Source: Hathewaya massiliensis
GTDB lineage: Bacteria; Bacillota; Clostridia; Clostridiales; Clostridiaceae
Assembly: GCF_902143515.1 (NCBI RefSeq)
Contig: NZ_CABFVD010000003.1
Location: forward strand, 1 to 41,129
Direction: 5' to 3'
DNA: 41,129 bases
Part shown: positions 18,502-27,676 of the stretch, piece by piece
How the letters are laid out: every line of letters starts with the position of its first letter
Numbering within the stretch: the first letter of the stretch is position 1
Notes under the pieces: model-generated
Seen by the model: the letters and a program-made list of their open reading frames with translations, nothing else
Told to the model about the DNA's origin: nothing
Database searches by the model: none
Position numbers and translations under genes: made by a program

Positions 18502-19128
18502 ATGAAAAAAATAATTACTTTATGCTTAAGTCTATGCCTATGTATGTTAACTGCTTGCAGTGCCCCTAAAGAAATAAAGAAACTTACAAAGGAAGACATT
18601 AAAAAATATTCTTCACAAATGAGTTCAGATCCTATATCTGGTGATGTTACCTTAAATGGAGTAAAATACTCTCTACCTATTAAAGCTCAAAATTTAGTAG
18701 ATAATGGTTGGAGGTATAATGACTTTGCAGATAAAGGACAACCTTTAGAAAATGGCTATTATGTAGACTCAATTTATATGGATGATGGAAGCAAGAGTGA
18801 GGATAGTCGTATTACAGTAACACTTTATAATACAAGTGGCTCTACAGTAAAGTTTGATGATGCCATGCTAGGTGCTATTAAAGTATCTAAAAAAAATGAT
18901 TCATATAAAAATACTGTAGTATTGCCAAAAGGAATTACTTTAGCATCAACTTATGAAGAGGTTATTACTGCCTATGGACCTCCAAAAGTTGATTATATGA
19001 AACAAATGGGTTGGATTACATATTATATTAGTGACATGGGGGAATATGGACAAGAACTTCGTATTGAATTTGATAAAAATACAAAGGTTATTACATCAAT
19101 AAAATTAAAAAATATACCTAAAAAATAA
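18502..19128 (+). CDS. putative lipoprotein of unknown function
   Basis: The 208-residue protein begins with a lipoprotein signal (MKKIITLCLSLCLCMLTACS, lipobox LTAC with Cys19), so it should be anchored outside the membrane. The mature part contains a segment GITLASTYEEVITAYGPPKV that resembles the SmpA/OmlA-like or lipoprotein small-domain pattern in which a turn GxPxxV follows a helix. I do not recognise a specific family. RBS: AAAGGA 9 nt before the ATG. It reads away from splB and precedes a zinc-ribbon membrane protein by 85 nt, so the two may be co-transcribed. Confidence 0.75.
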   Translation: MKKIITLCLSLCLCMLTACSAPKEIKKLTKEDIKKYSSQMSSDPISGDVTLNGVKYSLPIKAQNLVDNGWRYNDFADKGQPLENGYYVDSIYMDDGSKSEDSRITVTLYNTSGSTVKFDDAMLGAIKVSKKNDSYKNTVVLPKGITLASTYEEVITAYGPPKVDYMKQMGWITYYISDMGEYGQELRIEFDKNTKVITSIKLKNIPKK

Positions 19129-19213
19129 AAAATATACACATATAAAAAGTTCATTACATATTAAATTGTACATATAATTTAACAAATTATATTTTTAGTG
19201 GAGGATATTATTA

Positions 19214-20158
19214 ATGAAAGACAAACTACTTATAGGTCTGTCAGAATCAACGAGTTTAAGTTTTCTTAGCAAGAAAGATACTTTATTTGGAACATATAGA
19301 GGATATAATGTTACAATAAACTCAAATAACTATATATACTATATTGATTTTCCTTTAAAACTTTCTGCTGAATTTGAATTAAATAAGGTCAATTCTTTTC
19401 TTCATGAATTAACAACTGAATTTAAAAAGCTTAATTATGCAACATATAAAAATTCTAGCATACAACTACAATATGCTGCTAATTATAGAAAATATCGTAA
19501 ACCAGAAATATTATTATCCATATTAGATAAAATAATAGATTTTGCTATTACAAATAATTTAGTTACTTGTTGTAGCTATTGTGGTGAAGAAGCAGAAGTA
19601 ACACCATTTTTAATAGGTAATACTATTATGGGATGTTGTAAAAACTGTCAGTTAGAAATTAAAAATACAATTGCTCAGGAACAAAGCAATTTTCAAAAAC
19701 AAAGCAATAATATAGTTGGTGGAATCGTTGGTGGATTCATAGGTGCATTACTTGGATCTGTTATTTGGATAATTATAGCTCAAATGAACTATATAGCTGC
19801 TATTGCAGGACTAGCTATTGCTGTGTGTTGTATTAAAGGATATCAAATGTTTGGTGGAAAACTTAATTTACTAGGTGTTATTATTACTTCCTTAATTACT
19901 ATTATAATGGTTTATTTAGCTAATCACATTTCCTTAGCTATTGATATATACTCAGAATTAAAGATGGATTATCCAATATCCTTTTTTGATGCCTTAAAAT
20001 TTGTTCCTAAGGCTTTGGAAGAACCTTCAATTCAGAGATCATTTATAAGTAACCTAGTTATTGGTTATCTTCTTACTTTTGTGGGATCATGCTCTAATAT
20101 TATACATGCTTATAGACAAGCTAACTATAAAATAAAGGCTGAAGAAATAGAGATGTAA
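19214..20158 (+). CDS. zinc-ribbon membrane protein of unknown function
   Basis: The 314-residue protein has an N-terminal soluble region (about 1-115), a four-cysteine zinc ribbon (CSYCGEEAEV, CCKNCQ; about residues 118-147), and a C-terminal part with about four membrane helices, the first rich in glycine (NIVGGIVGGFIGALLGSVIW). No family name comes to mind. A GGAGG site precedes the ATG. It probably forms a unit with the lipoprotein gene upstream and ends before the palindromic terminator at 20215. Confidence 0.75.
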   Translation: MKDKLLIGLSESTSLSFLSKKDTLFGTYRGYNVTINSNNYIYYIDFPLKLSAEFELNKVNSFLHELTTEFKKLNYATYKNSSIQLQYAANYRKYRKPEILLSILDKIIDFAITNNLVTCCSYCGEEAEVTPFLIGNTIMGCCKNCQLEIKNTIAQEQSNFQKQSNNIVGGIVGGFIGALLGSVIWIIIAQMNYIAAIAGLAIAVCCIKGYQMFGGKLNLLGVIITSLITIIMVYLANHISLAIDIYSELKMDYPISFFDALKFVPKALEEPSIQRSFISNLVIGYLLTFVGSCSNIIHAYRQANYKIKAEEIEM

Positions 20159-20214
20159 TTGCTATACTTTAGTTTAATATAAAATTTAAAAAACTAATAT
20201 TATTGTAATATAGT

Positions 20215-20246
20215 GGACACTTCTATTTTATAAAATAGAAGTGTCC
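20215..20246. terminator. bidirectional terminator between convergent genes
   Basis: A 32-bp perfect palindrome whose outer arms are GGACACTTCTATTT and its complement. It lies between the zinc-ribbon gene (plus) and the GNAT gene (minus) and can serve both. Confidence 0.8.
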
Positions 20247-20262
20247 CTTAATAATTTTCATT

Positions 20263-20769
20263 TTACGCAGCCATTCTAAAAAAACTTTCCTTTGTAATAT
20301 GATATTCTACCTCTGTTTCTGAAACTCGACTTTCTTTAAACCCAATTCCCTTAAATAGATTTCGAGATCTTTTGTTACTCTTTTTAATTTTAGCAACAAC
20401 TTTTTCTGTTCTCATATCAAAAAAAGCTTTTTTTAATGCTTCCAAAACTGCATTATGCCCTATGCCTTTTCCCCATAGTTCCTTCTCCCCTACTGTAATA
20501 ACAATTTCAACCGTTTCATTCTTAGGAACTAATCTTACAAATCCTACTGTATCATATATGTTTTTGATTATAAAAAATCTACAATTATTATTAAATAAAT
20601 GAGTTAAAATAGGCATATTTATCCTGTTTATAACACTAGTTAAATTTTCTATAACTCTATTATCTTCATTTAAATTATTTATTATGTCTTCATCACTAAG
20701 CCAATTAATTATCTTATATGCATCATGCCTATATACTTCTTGACTTAGTTTAATACTCCTTGTCTCCAA
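20263..20769 (-). CDS. GNAT-family N-acetyltransferase
   Basis: The 168-residue protein has the GNAT fold signature: a strand with FVRLVPKNETVEIVITVGEKEL, the acetyl-CoA loop WGKGIGHNAVLEAL (Q/R-x-x-G-x-G/A type), and the end segment KVVAKIKKSNKRSRNLFKGIGF. This is the ribosomal-protein-alanine/amino-acid acetyltransferase-like branch, but the substrate is not evident. The start is TTG at 20769: AAGGAG lies 9 nt before it and no ATG fits. It converges with the zinc-ribbon gene and diverges from greA. Confidence 0.8.
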   Translation of the reverse strand: METRSIKLSQEVYRHDAYKIINWLSDEDIINNLNEDNRVIENLTSVINRINMPILTHLFNNNCRFFIIKNIYDTVGFVRLVPKNETVEIVITVGEKELWGKGIGHNAVLEALKKAFFDMRTEKVVAKIKKSNKRSRNLFKGIGFKESRVSETEVEYHITKESFFRMAA

Positions 20770-21090
20770 CGATTACAGCTCCTTAATATTATTATAATGC
20801 TTGCAAGCTTATGAATTAATTTATTCATAATCACAAATATATTACCAATAATATTAAGGTATGTAAAAAAGCTTTTACTCTATTACTTAAGTTTAAATGT
20901 CCTTTACTATATTTACCTTATTTTTCTTTCACTTTATGCATTCACTTATATTTTACATTTTTAGTATTTACATTCCATTTAAAGTTACTAAAAGTAATTT
21001 TAAAACATTTTAACGACTATAATTCACTTATAAACTAAAAAATCATGGTATAATATTTGATGTAAATATTTAAATGGAGGTTTAGATCTT
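20770..21090. promoter_or_regulatory. divergent intergenic region with greA -10 box
   Basis: The 320-bp region separates GNAT (minus) and greA (plus). A consensus TATAAT at 21049-21054 lies 36 bp before the greA start, with only a weak -35. No operator or RNA element is recognised in the rest. Confidence 0.5.
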
Positions 21091-21555
21091 ATGCATAATA
21101 AATTAACAGAGGAAAATTTAAAAAAGTTAAAAGAAGAATTGGAATATAGACTGACTGTAAAAAGAGCTGAAATCGCAAGAGAAAAACTAGAAGCTGCTGC
21201 ACATGGAGATAGGTCTGAAAATGCAGAGTATAAAGAAGCCTGTGCAAATTATAGAGAAAATGACAATAGAATTCAATACTTAATGACTATGATCTCCACA
21301 GCAACTGTAATAGATGATAATATGGTTGATACATCAGCACTAGGAGTTAATAGCAAAGCTAGAATTAAATTTATAGATGATGAATATGAAGCTACCGTAA
21401 CCTTAGTAACAACTATGGACCTAGACCCTGAAAATATGCGCATAAGTATAGAATCAGATTTAGGAAAAGCTTTATACGGTAAAAGAGTTGGAGATATGGT
21501 TGAAGTTGATGCTCCAGGGGAAAAATATACTGTAGAGATATTGGAAATATTATAA
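21091..21555 (+). CDS. greA: transcription elongation factor GreA
   Basis: The 154-residue protein matches GreA in length and layout: an N-terminal coiled coil (about 1-75) with the acidic tip GDRSENAEY and a C-terminal FKBP-like domain (about 80-154, GKALYGKRVGDMVEV). GreA enters the RNA polymerase secondary channel and stimulates cleavage of the nascent RNA in backtracked complexes. The tip acidic residues D and E are present. The coiled coil (KEACANYRENDNRIQYL) differs from the usual GreA sequence, so this may be a second, specialised Gre paralogue. RBS: GGAGG before the ATG. Confidence 0.88.
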   Translation: MHNKLTEENLKKLKEELEYRLTVKRAEIAREKLEAAAHGDRSENAEYKEACANYRENDNRIQYLMTMISTATVIDDNMVDTSALGVNSKARIKFIDDEYEATVTLVTTMDLDPENMRISIESDLGKALYGKRVGDMVEVDAPGEKYTVEILEIL

Positions 21556-21643
21556 GGAATAAATATTACTATATATAAGGTCTTAACACAAAAGATAGTG
21601 AACTAAAAGATAATGTAATAGGATGAATATATTTGCTAGATAT

Positions 21644-21679
21644 AAAGTCTTAACCACAGGAAGCTGTAGTTAAGACTTT
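21644..21679 (+). terminator. terminator of greA
   Basis: AAAGTCTTAAC (21644-21654) pairs with GTTAAGACTTT (21669-21679), extended by ACAG/CTGT inside and followed by T residues. A partial copy of the upstream arm (AAGGTCTTAACACA) lies near 21580. Confidence 0.75.
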
Positions 21680-21690
21680 TAATATTTAGC

Positions 21691-21768
21691 TTAAAAATCC
21701 CTCAACTCATAGTACTTACTATTTTCATCTTTTAATAATTCCTCATGATTCCACTTCTCTGTACTGAT
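21691..21768 (-). pseudogene. fossil C-terminus of an ABC transporter ATPase
   Basis: On the minus strand one frame reads ISTEKWNHEELLKDENSKYY followed by ELRDF and a stop. This matches the end of exporter-type ABC ATPases (typically GxHEELL...YYxL). Nothing further upstream is recognisable, so the rest of the gene is gone. The remaining about 280 bp up to the importer operon are AT-rich and without genes. Confidence 0.5.
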
Positions 21769-21816
21769 GGATATTTATAACATAAACTTTTATATAATTA
21801 CATATATAAATCCATC
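21766..21816. repeat. inverted repeat in the greA-importer gap
   Basis: GATGGATATTTATA (21766-21779) and TATAAATCCATC (21805-21816) form a stem around a 25-nt AT-rich loop, with one bulged base. No T tract follows directly, so its role is unclear. Confidence 0.35.
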
Positions 21817-21990
21817 AACTATTTTAAGCAGTATAAAAAATAAGAAGAAAAATAAATATTTCAAGAACTCGATTTCATTGATTAACTATATGAGTTGGAA
21901 ATAGTTCTATAATTATCTATAAGGTTTTTATATTAGACAAATTTATACATAATATTTAAACTATAATTATGTCTGAATAGAAAAATATTT

Positions 21991-22024
21991 ATAAACAAGT
22001 ATATTCTTGTATATACTTGTTTAT
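21991..22024 (+). promoter_or_regulatory. perfect inverted repeat overlapping the importer promoter region
   Basis: ATAAACAAGTATAT (21991-22004) and ATATACTTGTTTAT (22011-22024) are perfect 14-bp arms around TCTTGT. A TATAAT overlaps its end at 22022-22027, 27 bp before the start of the binding-protein gene. This placement suggests a repressor operator, but the regulator is unknown and an mRNA hairpin is also possible. Confidence 0.5.
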
Positions 22025-22054
22025 AATTTAAATTAAATTTTTAGGGGGAGAATA

Positions 22055-22867
22055 ATGAAGAAGATAATTACTTTATTATTAAGTGTTATTTTAGTATTTT
22101 CTTTAGCTGCCTGTGACAAAGCAAAAGATACAAAAACAGCAGCAAATATAAAAGAAGATAACAAACAAAAGACTATTACTGTAGGTACTTCAGGGGAATA
22201 TTATCCTTGGGCATTTAAGAAAGATGATAAACTTCAAGGTTATGAAATTGACGTATGGAGTGAAATAGCAAAAAGAAATAATTATAAAATTGAATACAAA
22301 ACTTCAAAATTTAGTGGTTTAGTAGGAATGCTTGATGCAGGCAAAATAGACACAATAGCACATCAAATGTCAATTACTAAAGAAAGATTAGAAAAATATA
22401 ATTTTACTGAACCTTATGCATACAGTTACTATGATTTTGCTGTAAAAAATGATAGCTCTATAAAATCCTTTGAAGATTTAAAAGGTAAAAAAGTAGCTTG
22501 TTGGTTAGGTGGAAATGGAGAAAAGACTTTAAGAGATGTTAATAAAGAAAAAAATTTAAATCTTCAAATAGTAACATATGACGGAGCACCTATTGAAAAA
22601 GAAATTGAAATGGGAAGAGTAGAAGCTGGATGGCAAGGAGAAGTTAAAACAAAATCAACAATCGAACAAGGAAATCTTCCACTTAGACTTATAGGAGCTA
22701 AATTAGCCTTTGAAACAAATGCTTACCCATTTACTAAGGATGAAAAAAATAAGGAATTAGTTGACTCTATAACTAAAACAATTAAGGAAATGCGCGAAGA
22801 TGGAACATTAAGTAAACTATCAGAAAAATGGTTTAAACTAGATACAACTGCTAAACCTGAAAAATAA
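22055..22867 (+). CDS. amino acid ABC transporter substrate-binding lipoprotein
   Basis: The 270-residue protein is a family 3 solute-binding protein. It has a lipoprotein signal with lipobox LAAC (Cys20), then ITVGTSGEYYPWAFKKDDKL, the ligand-binding segments GYEIDVWSEIAKRNNY, GMLDAGKIDTIAHQMSIT and TEPYAYS, and a typical C-terminus (TIKEMREDGTLSKLSEKWF). The pattern is most like cystine/polar amino-acid binders, but the ligand is inferred. It captures substrate outside the cell for the permease and ATPase encoded next. It has a strong GGGGGAG site and is followed by a small hairpin that probably limits downstream transcription. Confidence 0.88.
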   Translation: MKKIITLLLSVILVFSLAACDKAKDTKTAANIKEDNKQKTITVGTSGEYYPWAFKKDDKLQGYEIDVWSEIAKRNNYKIEYKTSKFSGLVGMLDAGKIDTIAHQMSITKERLEKYNFTEPYAYSYYDFAVKNDSSIKSFEDLKGKKVACWLGGNGEKTLRDVNKEKNLNLQIVTYDGAPIEKEIEMGRVEAGWQGEVKTKSTIEQGNLPLRLIGAKLAFETNAYPFTKDEKNKELVDSITKTIKEMREDGTLSKLSEKWFKLDTTAKPEK

Positions 22868-22897
22868 AAAAATACGGTACATTTGTACCGTATTTTT
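22868..22897 (+). terminator. intra-operon attenuating terminator
   Basis: AAAAATACGGTAC (22868-22880) pairs with GTACCGTATTTTT (22885-22897), loop ATTT. It lies between the binding-protein gene and the permease gene and likely makes the binding protein more abundant than the membrane parts, a common arrangement in such importers. Confidence 0.8.
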
Positions 22898-22938
22898 GTA
22901 CCTAAGGAATTTGTAAATAAATTAGAAGTGGTGATTAT

Positions 22939-23610
22939 ATGAATACAGTATTTGATGTTCAGTATGCTATTAAGCTTATCCCAATAATGCTTAAATACGT
23001 TAAAGTTACTTTACTCTTATCGGGATTATCTATGATATTCGGTGTTATACTGGCGGTAATAATATCTTTAATTTTTAATAAAAAAATCAAGATCTTAACA
23101 CCCATATTAAAAATATATGTGTCCTTTTTTAGAGGAACACCCTTAATAGCACAATTATTTTTAGTGTATTTTGGTTTTGTACAAGTTATGCCTTCCCTTA
23201 GAGGTATGACTTCATTTCAAGCAGCTTTTATTGTTTTAAGTTTAAATTCTTCAGCTTTCATGTCAGAATCCATAAGAGGAGCTATTTCTTCAATAGATAA
23301 AGGACAGATGGATGCAGCATTATCTATTGGCATGACTTACGGACAAGCAATGAGAAGAATAATACTTCCTCAGGCAATACGAGTTGCAATACCAGCTTTA
23401 TCAAATAGCTTTATAAGTATAGTTAAAAGTTCATCTTTAGCTTTTACAATTGGAGTTACTGAGATGATGGCATCTGCCCAAATGGAAGCTACTTCAAGTT
23501 ATAGATATCTTGAGGCTTTTACAGATATTGCAATAGTTTATTGGGTATTAATTTTAATAATGTCTTTTATTCAAAGAAAAATTGAACTTAAATTAAATGA
23601 ATGGTATTAA
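22939..23610 (+). CDS. amino acid ABC transporter permease
   Basis: The 223-residue protein is a polar amino-acid importer permease (HisM/TcyB type) with about five membrane helices and the EAA-like loop [20 protein letters not shown] followed by [18 protein letters not shown]. The [17 protein letters not shown] segment is typical of this family. It forms the membrane channel with the binding protein upstream and the ATPase 13 nt downstream. The start has AGAAGTGGTG upstream. Confidence 0.9.
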   Translation: MNTVFDVQYAIKLIPIMLKYVKVTLLLSGLSMIFGVILAVIISLIFNKKIKILTPILKIYVSFFRGTPLIAQLFLVYFGFVQVMPSLRGMTSFQAAFIVLSLNSSAFMSESIRGAISSIDKGQMDAALSIGMTYGQAMRRIILPQAIRVAIPALSNSFISIVKSSSLAFTIGVTEMMASAQMEATSSYRYLEAFTDIAIVYWVLILIMSFIQRKIELKLNEWY

Positions 23611-23623
23611 TAAGGTGATAGTT

Positions 23624-24358
23624 ATGATAGATATACAAAATATACATAAGCGTTTTAATGAATTAGAAGTTTTAAAAGGGATTAATCTTGAAATTAAAAA
23701 AGGTGAAGTCATTGCAGTTATAGGGCCCTCTGGTACAGGTAAATCTACTTTACTTCGTTGTATAAATTACCTTGAAGAACCTGATAAGGGTAAAATAACT
23801 ATAGATGATTTAGAAATAGATTTCGAAAATTGTACTAAAGAAGATATATTTAAACTTAGATTAAAAACTTCAATGGTATTTCAAAATTATAATCTTTTTA
23901 AAAATAAAACTACAATTGAAAACATAATGGAACCTCTTATAGTTGTACAAAAGTACAGTAAACAGGAAGCTTATAAAAAGTCATTGGAATTTTTAAAACA
24001 AGTAGGCTTAGAGGAAAAAAAAGATGTCTATCCAAGTAAACTTTCAGGAGGTCAACAGCAAAGAGTAGGTATAGCTAGAGCCATGGCAACAAATTCAGAA
24101 GTAATTTTATTTGATGAACCTACCTCAGCTTTAGATCCTCAGTTAGTAGGGGAAGTCCTAGATGTTATAAAAAAATTAGCAAAAGAACATATAACTATGA
24201 TAGTGGTTACTCATGAAATGAAATTTGCAAGAGAAGTTGCGGATAAAGTTATTTTTATGGATGAAGGTAGAATTATTGAACAGGGGACTCCAGAATATAT
24301 TTTTAAGGAATGTAAAAACTCAAAGGTTACTAAATTTCTTAAAAGCTTCAATATATAG
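23624..24358 (+). CDS. amino acid ABC transporter ATP-binding protein
   Basis: The 244-residue ATPase drives the importer. Walker A is GPSGTGKST, the Q-loop lies in [12 protein letters not shown], the signature is LSGGQQQR, Walker B is [13 protein letters not shown], and the H-loop is VVTHEMKF. This matches the GlnQ/TcyC-type family. I place the start at the ATG at 23624, because AAGGTGATAG lies just before it. The gene begins 13 nt after the permease stop. Confidence 0.92.
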   Translation: MIDIQNIHKRFNELEVLKGINLEIKKGEVIAVIGPSGTGKSTLLRCINYLEEPDKGKITIDDLEIDFENCTKEDIFKLRLKTSMVFQNYNLFKNKTTIENIMEPLIVVQKYSKQEAYKKSLEFLKQVGLEEKKDVYPSKLSGGQQQRVGIARAMATNSEVILFDEPTSALDPQLVGEVLDVIKKLAKEHITMIVVTHEMKFAREVADKVIFMDEGRIIEQGTPEYIFKECKNSKVTKFLKSFNI

Positions 24359-24514
24359 ATGATAAAAGCAAATGACGTACCTTTTCTTCTTGTCTAAACT
24401 CAATAATATTTTTACAGTATTCACCAAAACAGCTTCTCTTCATTATTTAAATATATAACATTTAAGTAATATTAAAACCAATCTTATATTATATTACTGA
24501 ATCACACAAAACAT

Positions 24515-24556
24515 AAGCTGGAACTACACCTTAGAATTAGGTTGTTCCAGCTTTAA
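24515..24556 (+). terminator. terminator of the amino acid importer operon
   Basis: AAGCTGGAAC (24515-24524) pairs with GTTCCAGCTT (24544-24553), with an additional inner stem, followed by a few T. It lies about 155 bp after the ATPase stop. The rest of the 24359-24670 gap shows nothing recognisable. Confidence 0.65.
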
Positions 24557-24670
24557 TATTATTGAAAACTAAATCCCATTCATACAATTACCACACTTAT
24601 GATTAAAAGTTATTATTTAAAAACTTTTTCTATGTTATTTCAACAATATTCTTAAAATTATATATGCTAA

Positions 24671-25804
24671 TTAGTATATATAACTAAGGTATGTCTTAGA
24701 TGACCATCCCTCAACACCATTTAATCTTATCTTAACCCAGTTGCCATCTTGAGAATAGCCTATCACCTCAGCATATTGATTTTGAGAGATAGTTCCAATG
24801 ATTTGTGATGTTGTTGAAGGTGCAGTTCTTATGTTAAGCTGATATACAGATTTAACTGCCACATATTTTCCGCTTTCAATTGGTGAAAGAAGGCTTTCAT
24901 ATATATATCCAACCTTGCCATTATAATTTACTTGATACCATCCAGATGAATAGCTTATTAAATATAAAACTGTTCCTTTTGGAATTGTTCCTATTAATGA
25001 TGATGATGTTGATGGTCCAAGTCTAAAATTTGCATAGGATTGAACATTTGTAACCTTTGCAAAGTTACCTTGTGCACTAGCATTGTCCTCTGCAATGTTT
25101 ACATATCTTCCTGGTATATATCCTTTATTAATCTCATTCATACTTAAAAAGTATCTTTTAGTTCCTTGAATTCCACCATATGTTGTATCTGGGGTTGATT
25201 CATAAGTAAATGCTCCATAAACCCCATTTAAAGTTCCCCATCTATCAAATATAACCACATGGTCATATGGCTTGTTTAAAATATCCATATGCTTTATATC
25301 CTTAATGTCTATCTTTGTAAAATACTTATTAAACATTGTGGATGTAGAAATCTTATAATCATGAATATTATAAGTAGCTTGTACAAATCCTGAGCAATCA
25401 ATTCCAGCTGTTCCGGAAATATAACCATATCCTGCCTCTGTATTAACATTTCCAGTATAAGCACCCTTGTTTACAGCATCAAGAAAGCTTGTCCATGGAG
25501 CATTTATGGAGTTTGTATCGAGTCCATCAAGCCCTCCCCAGTTATACGGAATACCTTTCATTTCGTCTGATATAACACTTTTAAGCTGATCTGGTTGTGT
25601 TACAAGGTTTAAATTGTATGGACTTAAATTACTGTTTTTGTCCCTTGAGTAAGTCCACTTAAGATCAATCATATTAAGTGCCCTCTGCTCAGCCTGAGCT
25701 CTGGTGATTTGAGTAACTTCTGCTGCCCTAACCGCTTTTTGGTTAAATGGAGTTAATGGTAGAAGTAATAATAAAGAAAGAAATGCGGAAAAAAACTTTT
25801 TCAT
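24671..25804 (-). CDS. secreted NlpC/P60 peptidase with two SH3 domains
   Basis: The 377-residue protein has a signal peptide (about 1-27) and an NlpC/P60 domain in which the catalytic cysteine is in GIDCSGF (Cys137) and the histidine in DHVVIF (His182), plus IPYNWGG. Two bacterial SH3 domains follow (about 250-305 and 315-375, both with the NFRLGPSTSS / NIRTAPSTTS type motif). NlpC/P60 enzymes cut peptide bonds in peptidoglycan stems, so this is a cell-wall hydrolase, likely for remodelling or sporulation/germination. AGGGGTGAG lies before the ATG. Confidence 0.88.
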   Translation of the reverse strand: MKKFFSAFLSLLLLLPLTPFNQKAVRAAEVTQITRAQAEQRALNMIDLKWTYSRDKNSNLSPYNLNLVTQPDQLKSVISDEMKGIPYNWGGLDGLDTNSINAPWTSFLDAVNKGAYTGNVNTEAGYGYISGTAGIDCSGFVQATYNIHDYKISTSTMFNKYFTKIDIKDIKHMDILNKPYDHVVIFDRWGTLNGVYGAFTYESTPDTTYGGIQGTKRYFLSMNEINKGYIPGRYVNIAEDNASAQGNFAKVTNVQSYANFRLGPSTSSSLIGTIPKGTVLYLISYSSGWYQVNYNGKVGYIYESLLSPIESGKYVAVKSVYQLNIRTAPSTTSQIIGTISQNQYAEVIGYSQDGNWVKIRLNGVEGWSSKTYLSYIY

Positions 25805-25923
25805 TCTCTCACCCCTTGTGAAAATTTTAATAGTAATCTACGTTATCATAGGTAACCTAATTATATTGCCAAGGAGGAGTCCTATCAATAATCAAAATGT
25901 ACCAGCTAATCCAATTGAAATAT

Positions 25924-26559
25924 TTATTTATCTTTTAATCTATAAACTTTTTTAAGCTCATCCTTTAATCTTCCCTTAGAAAAAGGTCCTGCTTTTTTAA
26001 TAAATTCTTCTTCACTTATAAGTTTATCTCCTTTAGAAGATGTTTCTACATAAAAAATATTTCCGTCTATATATAATTCTAAATATAAAGTATCTTTAAA
26101 TTCATTAAAAATCTTTTTTTCTTCTTCTATTAAAGACTCATAATCCTTAGCTAAGGAAGAATAATTCATTACTACCATGTTTCCAGTTGTAACCGGCTTA
26201 TCCTCTTCTAAAAATAAAGCCGTTCGTGACTCTTCACTAGAAATAATACCCTTATCACATAATATCTGTGGAATATGCATACCAACCCCCATATTAACTG
26301 AATGGTTTGTTTTATTTATAATATGAAAATCATACTTAATCACAGATTCTTTTAATTCATTTTGATTTTTTTCAATCTTGTAATTACATTTTATATCAAA
26401 AAATTCTTTATTCTTCTCTTTTTTTATATATTCCGTATTACTAGGGTCTTTTATCTCTTGTATACTTAACTCTTTTTTGCTAAAGGTAGTTATAAAGAAA
26501 ACACTTAGACCAATAACTATAAGTATGAAAATAGCTTGGACTATTCTTTTCACTTTCAT
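25924..26559 (-). CDS. membrane-anchored extracellular protein of unknown function
   Basis: The 211-residue protein has an N-terminal hydrophobic segment (about residues 8-26, without a clear cleavage site) followed by a hydrophilic domain rich in lysine and glutamate, most likely outside the cell. No known family is recognised. AAGGGGAATC lies before the ATG. It ends upstream of the NlpC/P60 gene and is preceded by the methyltransferase gene 24 nt away, so those two may be co-transcribed. Confidence 0.65.
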   Translation of the reverse strand: MKVKRIVQAIFILIVIGLSVFFITTFSKKELSIQEIKDPSNTEYIKKEKNKEFFDIKCNYKIEKNQNELKESVIKYDFHIINKTNHSVNMGVGMHIPQILCDKGIISSEESRTALFLEEDKPVTTGNMVVMNYSSLAKDYESLIEEEKKIFNEFKDTLYLELYIDGNIFYVETSSKGDKLISEEEFIKKAGPFSKGRLKDELKKVYRLKDK

Positions 26560-26583
26560 GTTGATTCCCCTTATATATTAATT

Positions 26584-27366
26584 TTATAACTTCTCACATA
26601 TATATAATCCATGTTGACTGTACCCGATAAGACTCTCATCCTCGCATGTCATAAAGTGAAAATCCATCCACCTATTAAATTCCTCTTCATTAAATTCCCT
26701 TAGATTATTCCTTAAGGTTCCCCCTATTCCATCTGATGCAATATTTTTTATTTTATTTACATTAAAGTTTTTCATAAAAGATTCTATTTCCTTATATGAA
26801 GAAAAATAAAAACAGTCTCTTTTATCCCCAAATTCCAGGCCATCTGATGTAATCTTCAAAAGCCCTTCATCATATACATTCTTCTTATCCCTGGTTATCA
26901 TATTTACAAAGGTTGCAAATCTATTGATATAAGCAACTGCCAAAATTCCTCCTTTTTTTAAAACTCTTAAACACTCCTTAATACAAGTACTTCTATCCTC
27001 TTCACTAGAAAGATGATATAAAGGTCCAAGGCACAAAACAAAATCAAAACTTTCCTTCTCAAAACATTTTAGATTTAAAGCATTTCCAACTACAGCATCT
27101 ATCTCTATGTTACTAAGCTCAGCCTTTCCCTTAATTGTATCGATATGCTTTGGAACCAAATCAAGTGCTGTTACCTTACATCCCTTTTCTGCAAAATAAA
27201 GTGAATATTTTCCCGTTCCAGCCCCAACTTCAAGAATCCTAGATTCACTATTTATATACTTATCAAGATAGTGCACAGTTGTAATGAACTCTATTCTATG
27301 TGCGTTATCCTTAATAAGCCTCGAATCCTCATCATAATCCTCATAATATTCAATTATATTATCCAT
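26584..27366 (-). CDS. class I SAM-dependent methyltransferase
   Basis: The protein (260 residues from ATG 27366) is a Methyltransf_11/25-type enzyme. Motif I is ILEVGAGTGKYSLYFAEKG, followed by VTALDLVPKHID (acidic residue binding the SAM ribose) and DFVLCLGPLYHL with CLRVLKKGGILAVAYI. The start is the ATG at 27366, because GGGGAGGGG lies 5 nt before it; the 21 codons upstream are probably not translated. The substrate is not apparent. Confidence 0.82.
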   Translation of the reverse strand: MDNIIEYYEDYDEDSRLIKDNAHRIEFITTVHYLDKYINSESRILEVGAGTGKYSLYFAEKGCKVTALDLVPKHIDTIKGKAELSNIEIDAVVGNALNLKCFEKESFDFVLCLGPLYHLSSEEDRSTCIKECLRVLKKGGILAVAYINRFATFVNMITRDKKNVYDEGLLKITSDGLEFGDKRDCFYFSSYKEIESFMKNFNVNKIKNIASDGIGGTLRNNLREFNEEEFNRWMDFHFMTCEDESLIGYSQHGLYICEKL

Positions 27367-27590
27367 AATAACCCCTCCCCAATTAAAAATACTAATTAAA
27401 ATTATTATTCTCTTATAAGAACACCTCAATTTACTCTTTAATTAATTTGTTTATAATCACAAGTAGAAGTAAATTCTTACAATATATATATTTCCATAAT
27501 TATATTCTTTTTTCCGGTTATTATCAATATTATTTAAAATACCTAATTTAAATATTTAAATTCTTATTTGCTATTACCATTTTCTTATTC

Positions 27591-27640
27591 AAAAGAAAAA
27601 AGCTGCTACCATCTAACTATTATGTCAGTTGGCAACAGCT
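27591..27640 (-). terminator. terminator of the GH18 gene
   Basis: AGCTGCTACC (27601-27610) pairs, with two wobbles, with GGCAACAGCT (27631-27640), with a T-rich tract on the minus strand. It lies about 35 bp after the GH18 stop. The rest of the 27367-27676 gap is AT-rich and holds nothing else I recognise. Confidence 0.7.
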
Positions 27641-27676
27641 AATTATTTTATCCTATGTCTATCCGCTCTACTCTCT

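Noticed and set aside
24348-24443. 31-codon minus-strand ORF with two cysteines overlapping the ABC ATPase end
   Set aside because: No ribosome binding site and it overlaps a real gene on the other strand.
25868-25912. AAGGAGGAG on the plus strand before an ATG at 25897
   Set aside because: The frame closes after 13 codons with no similarity to anything.
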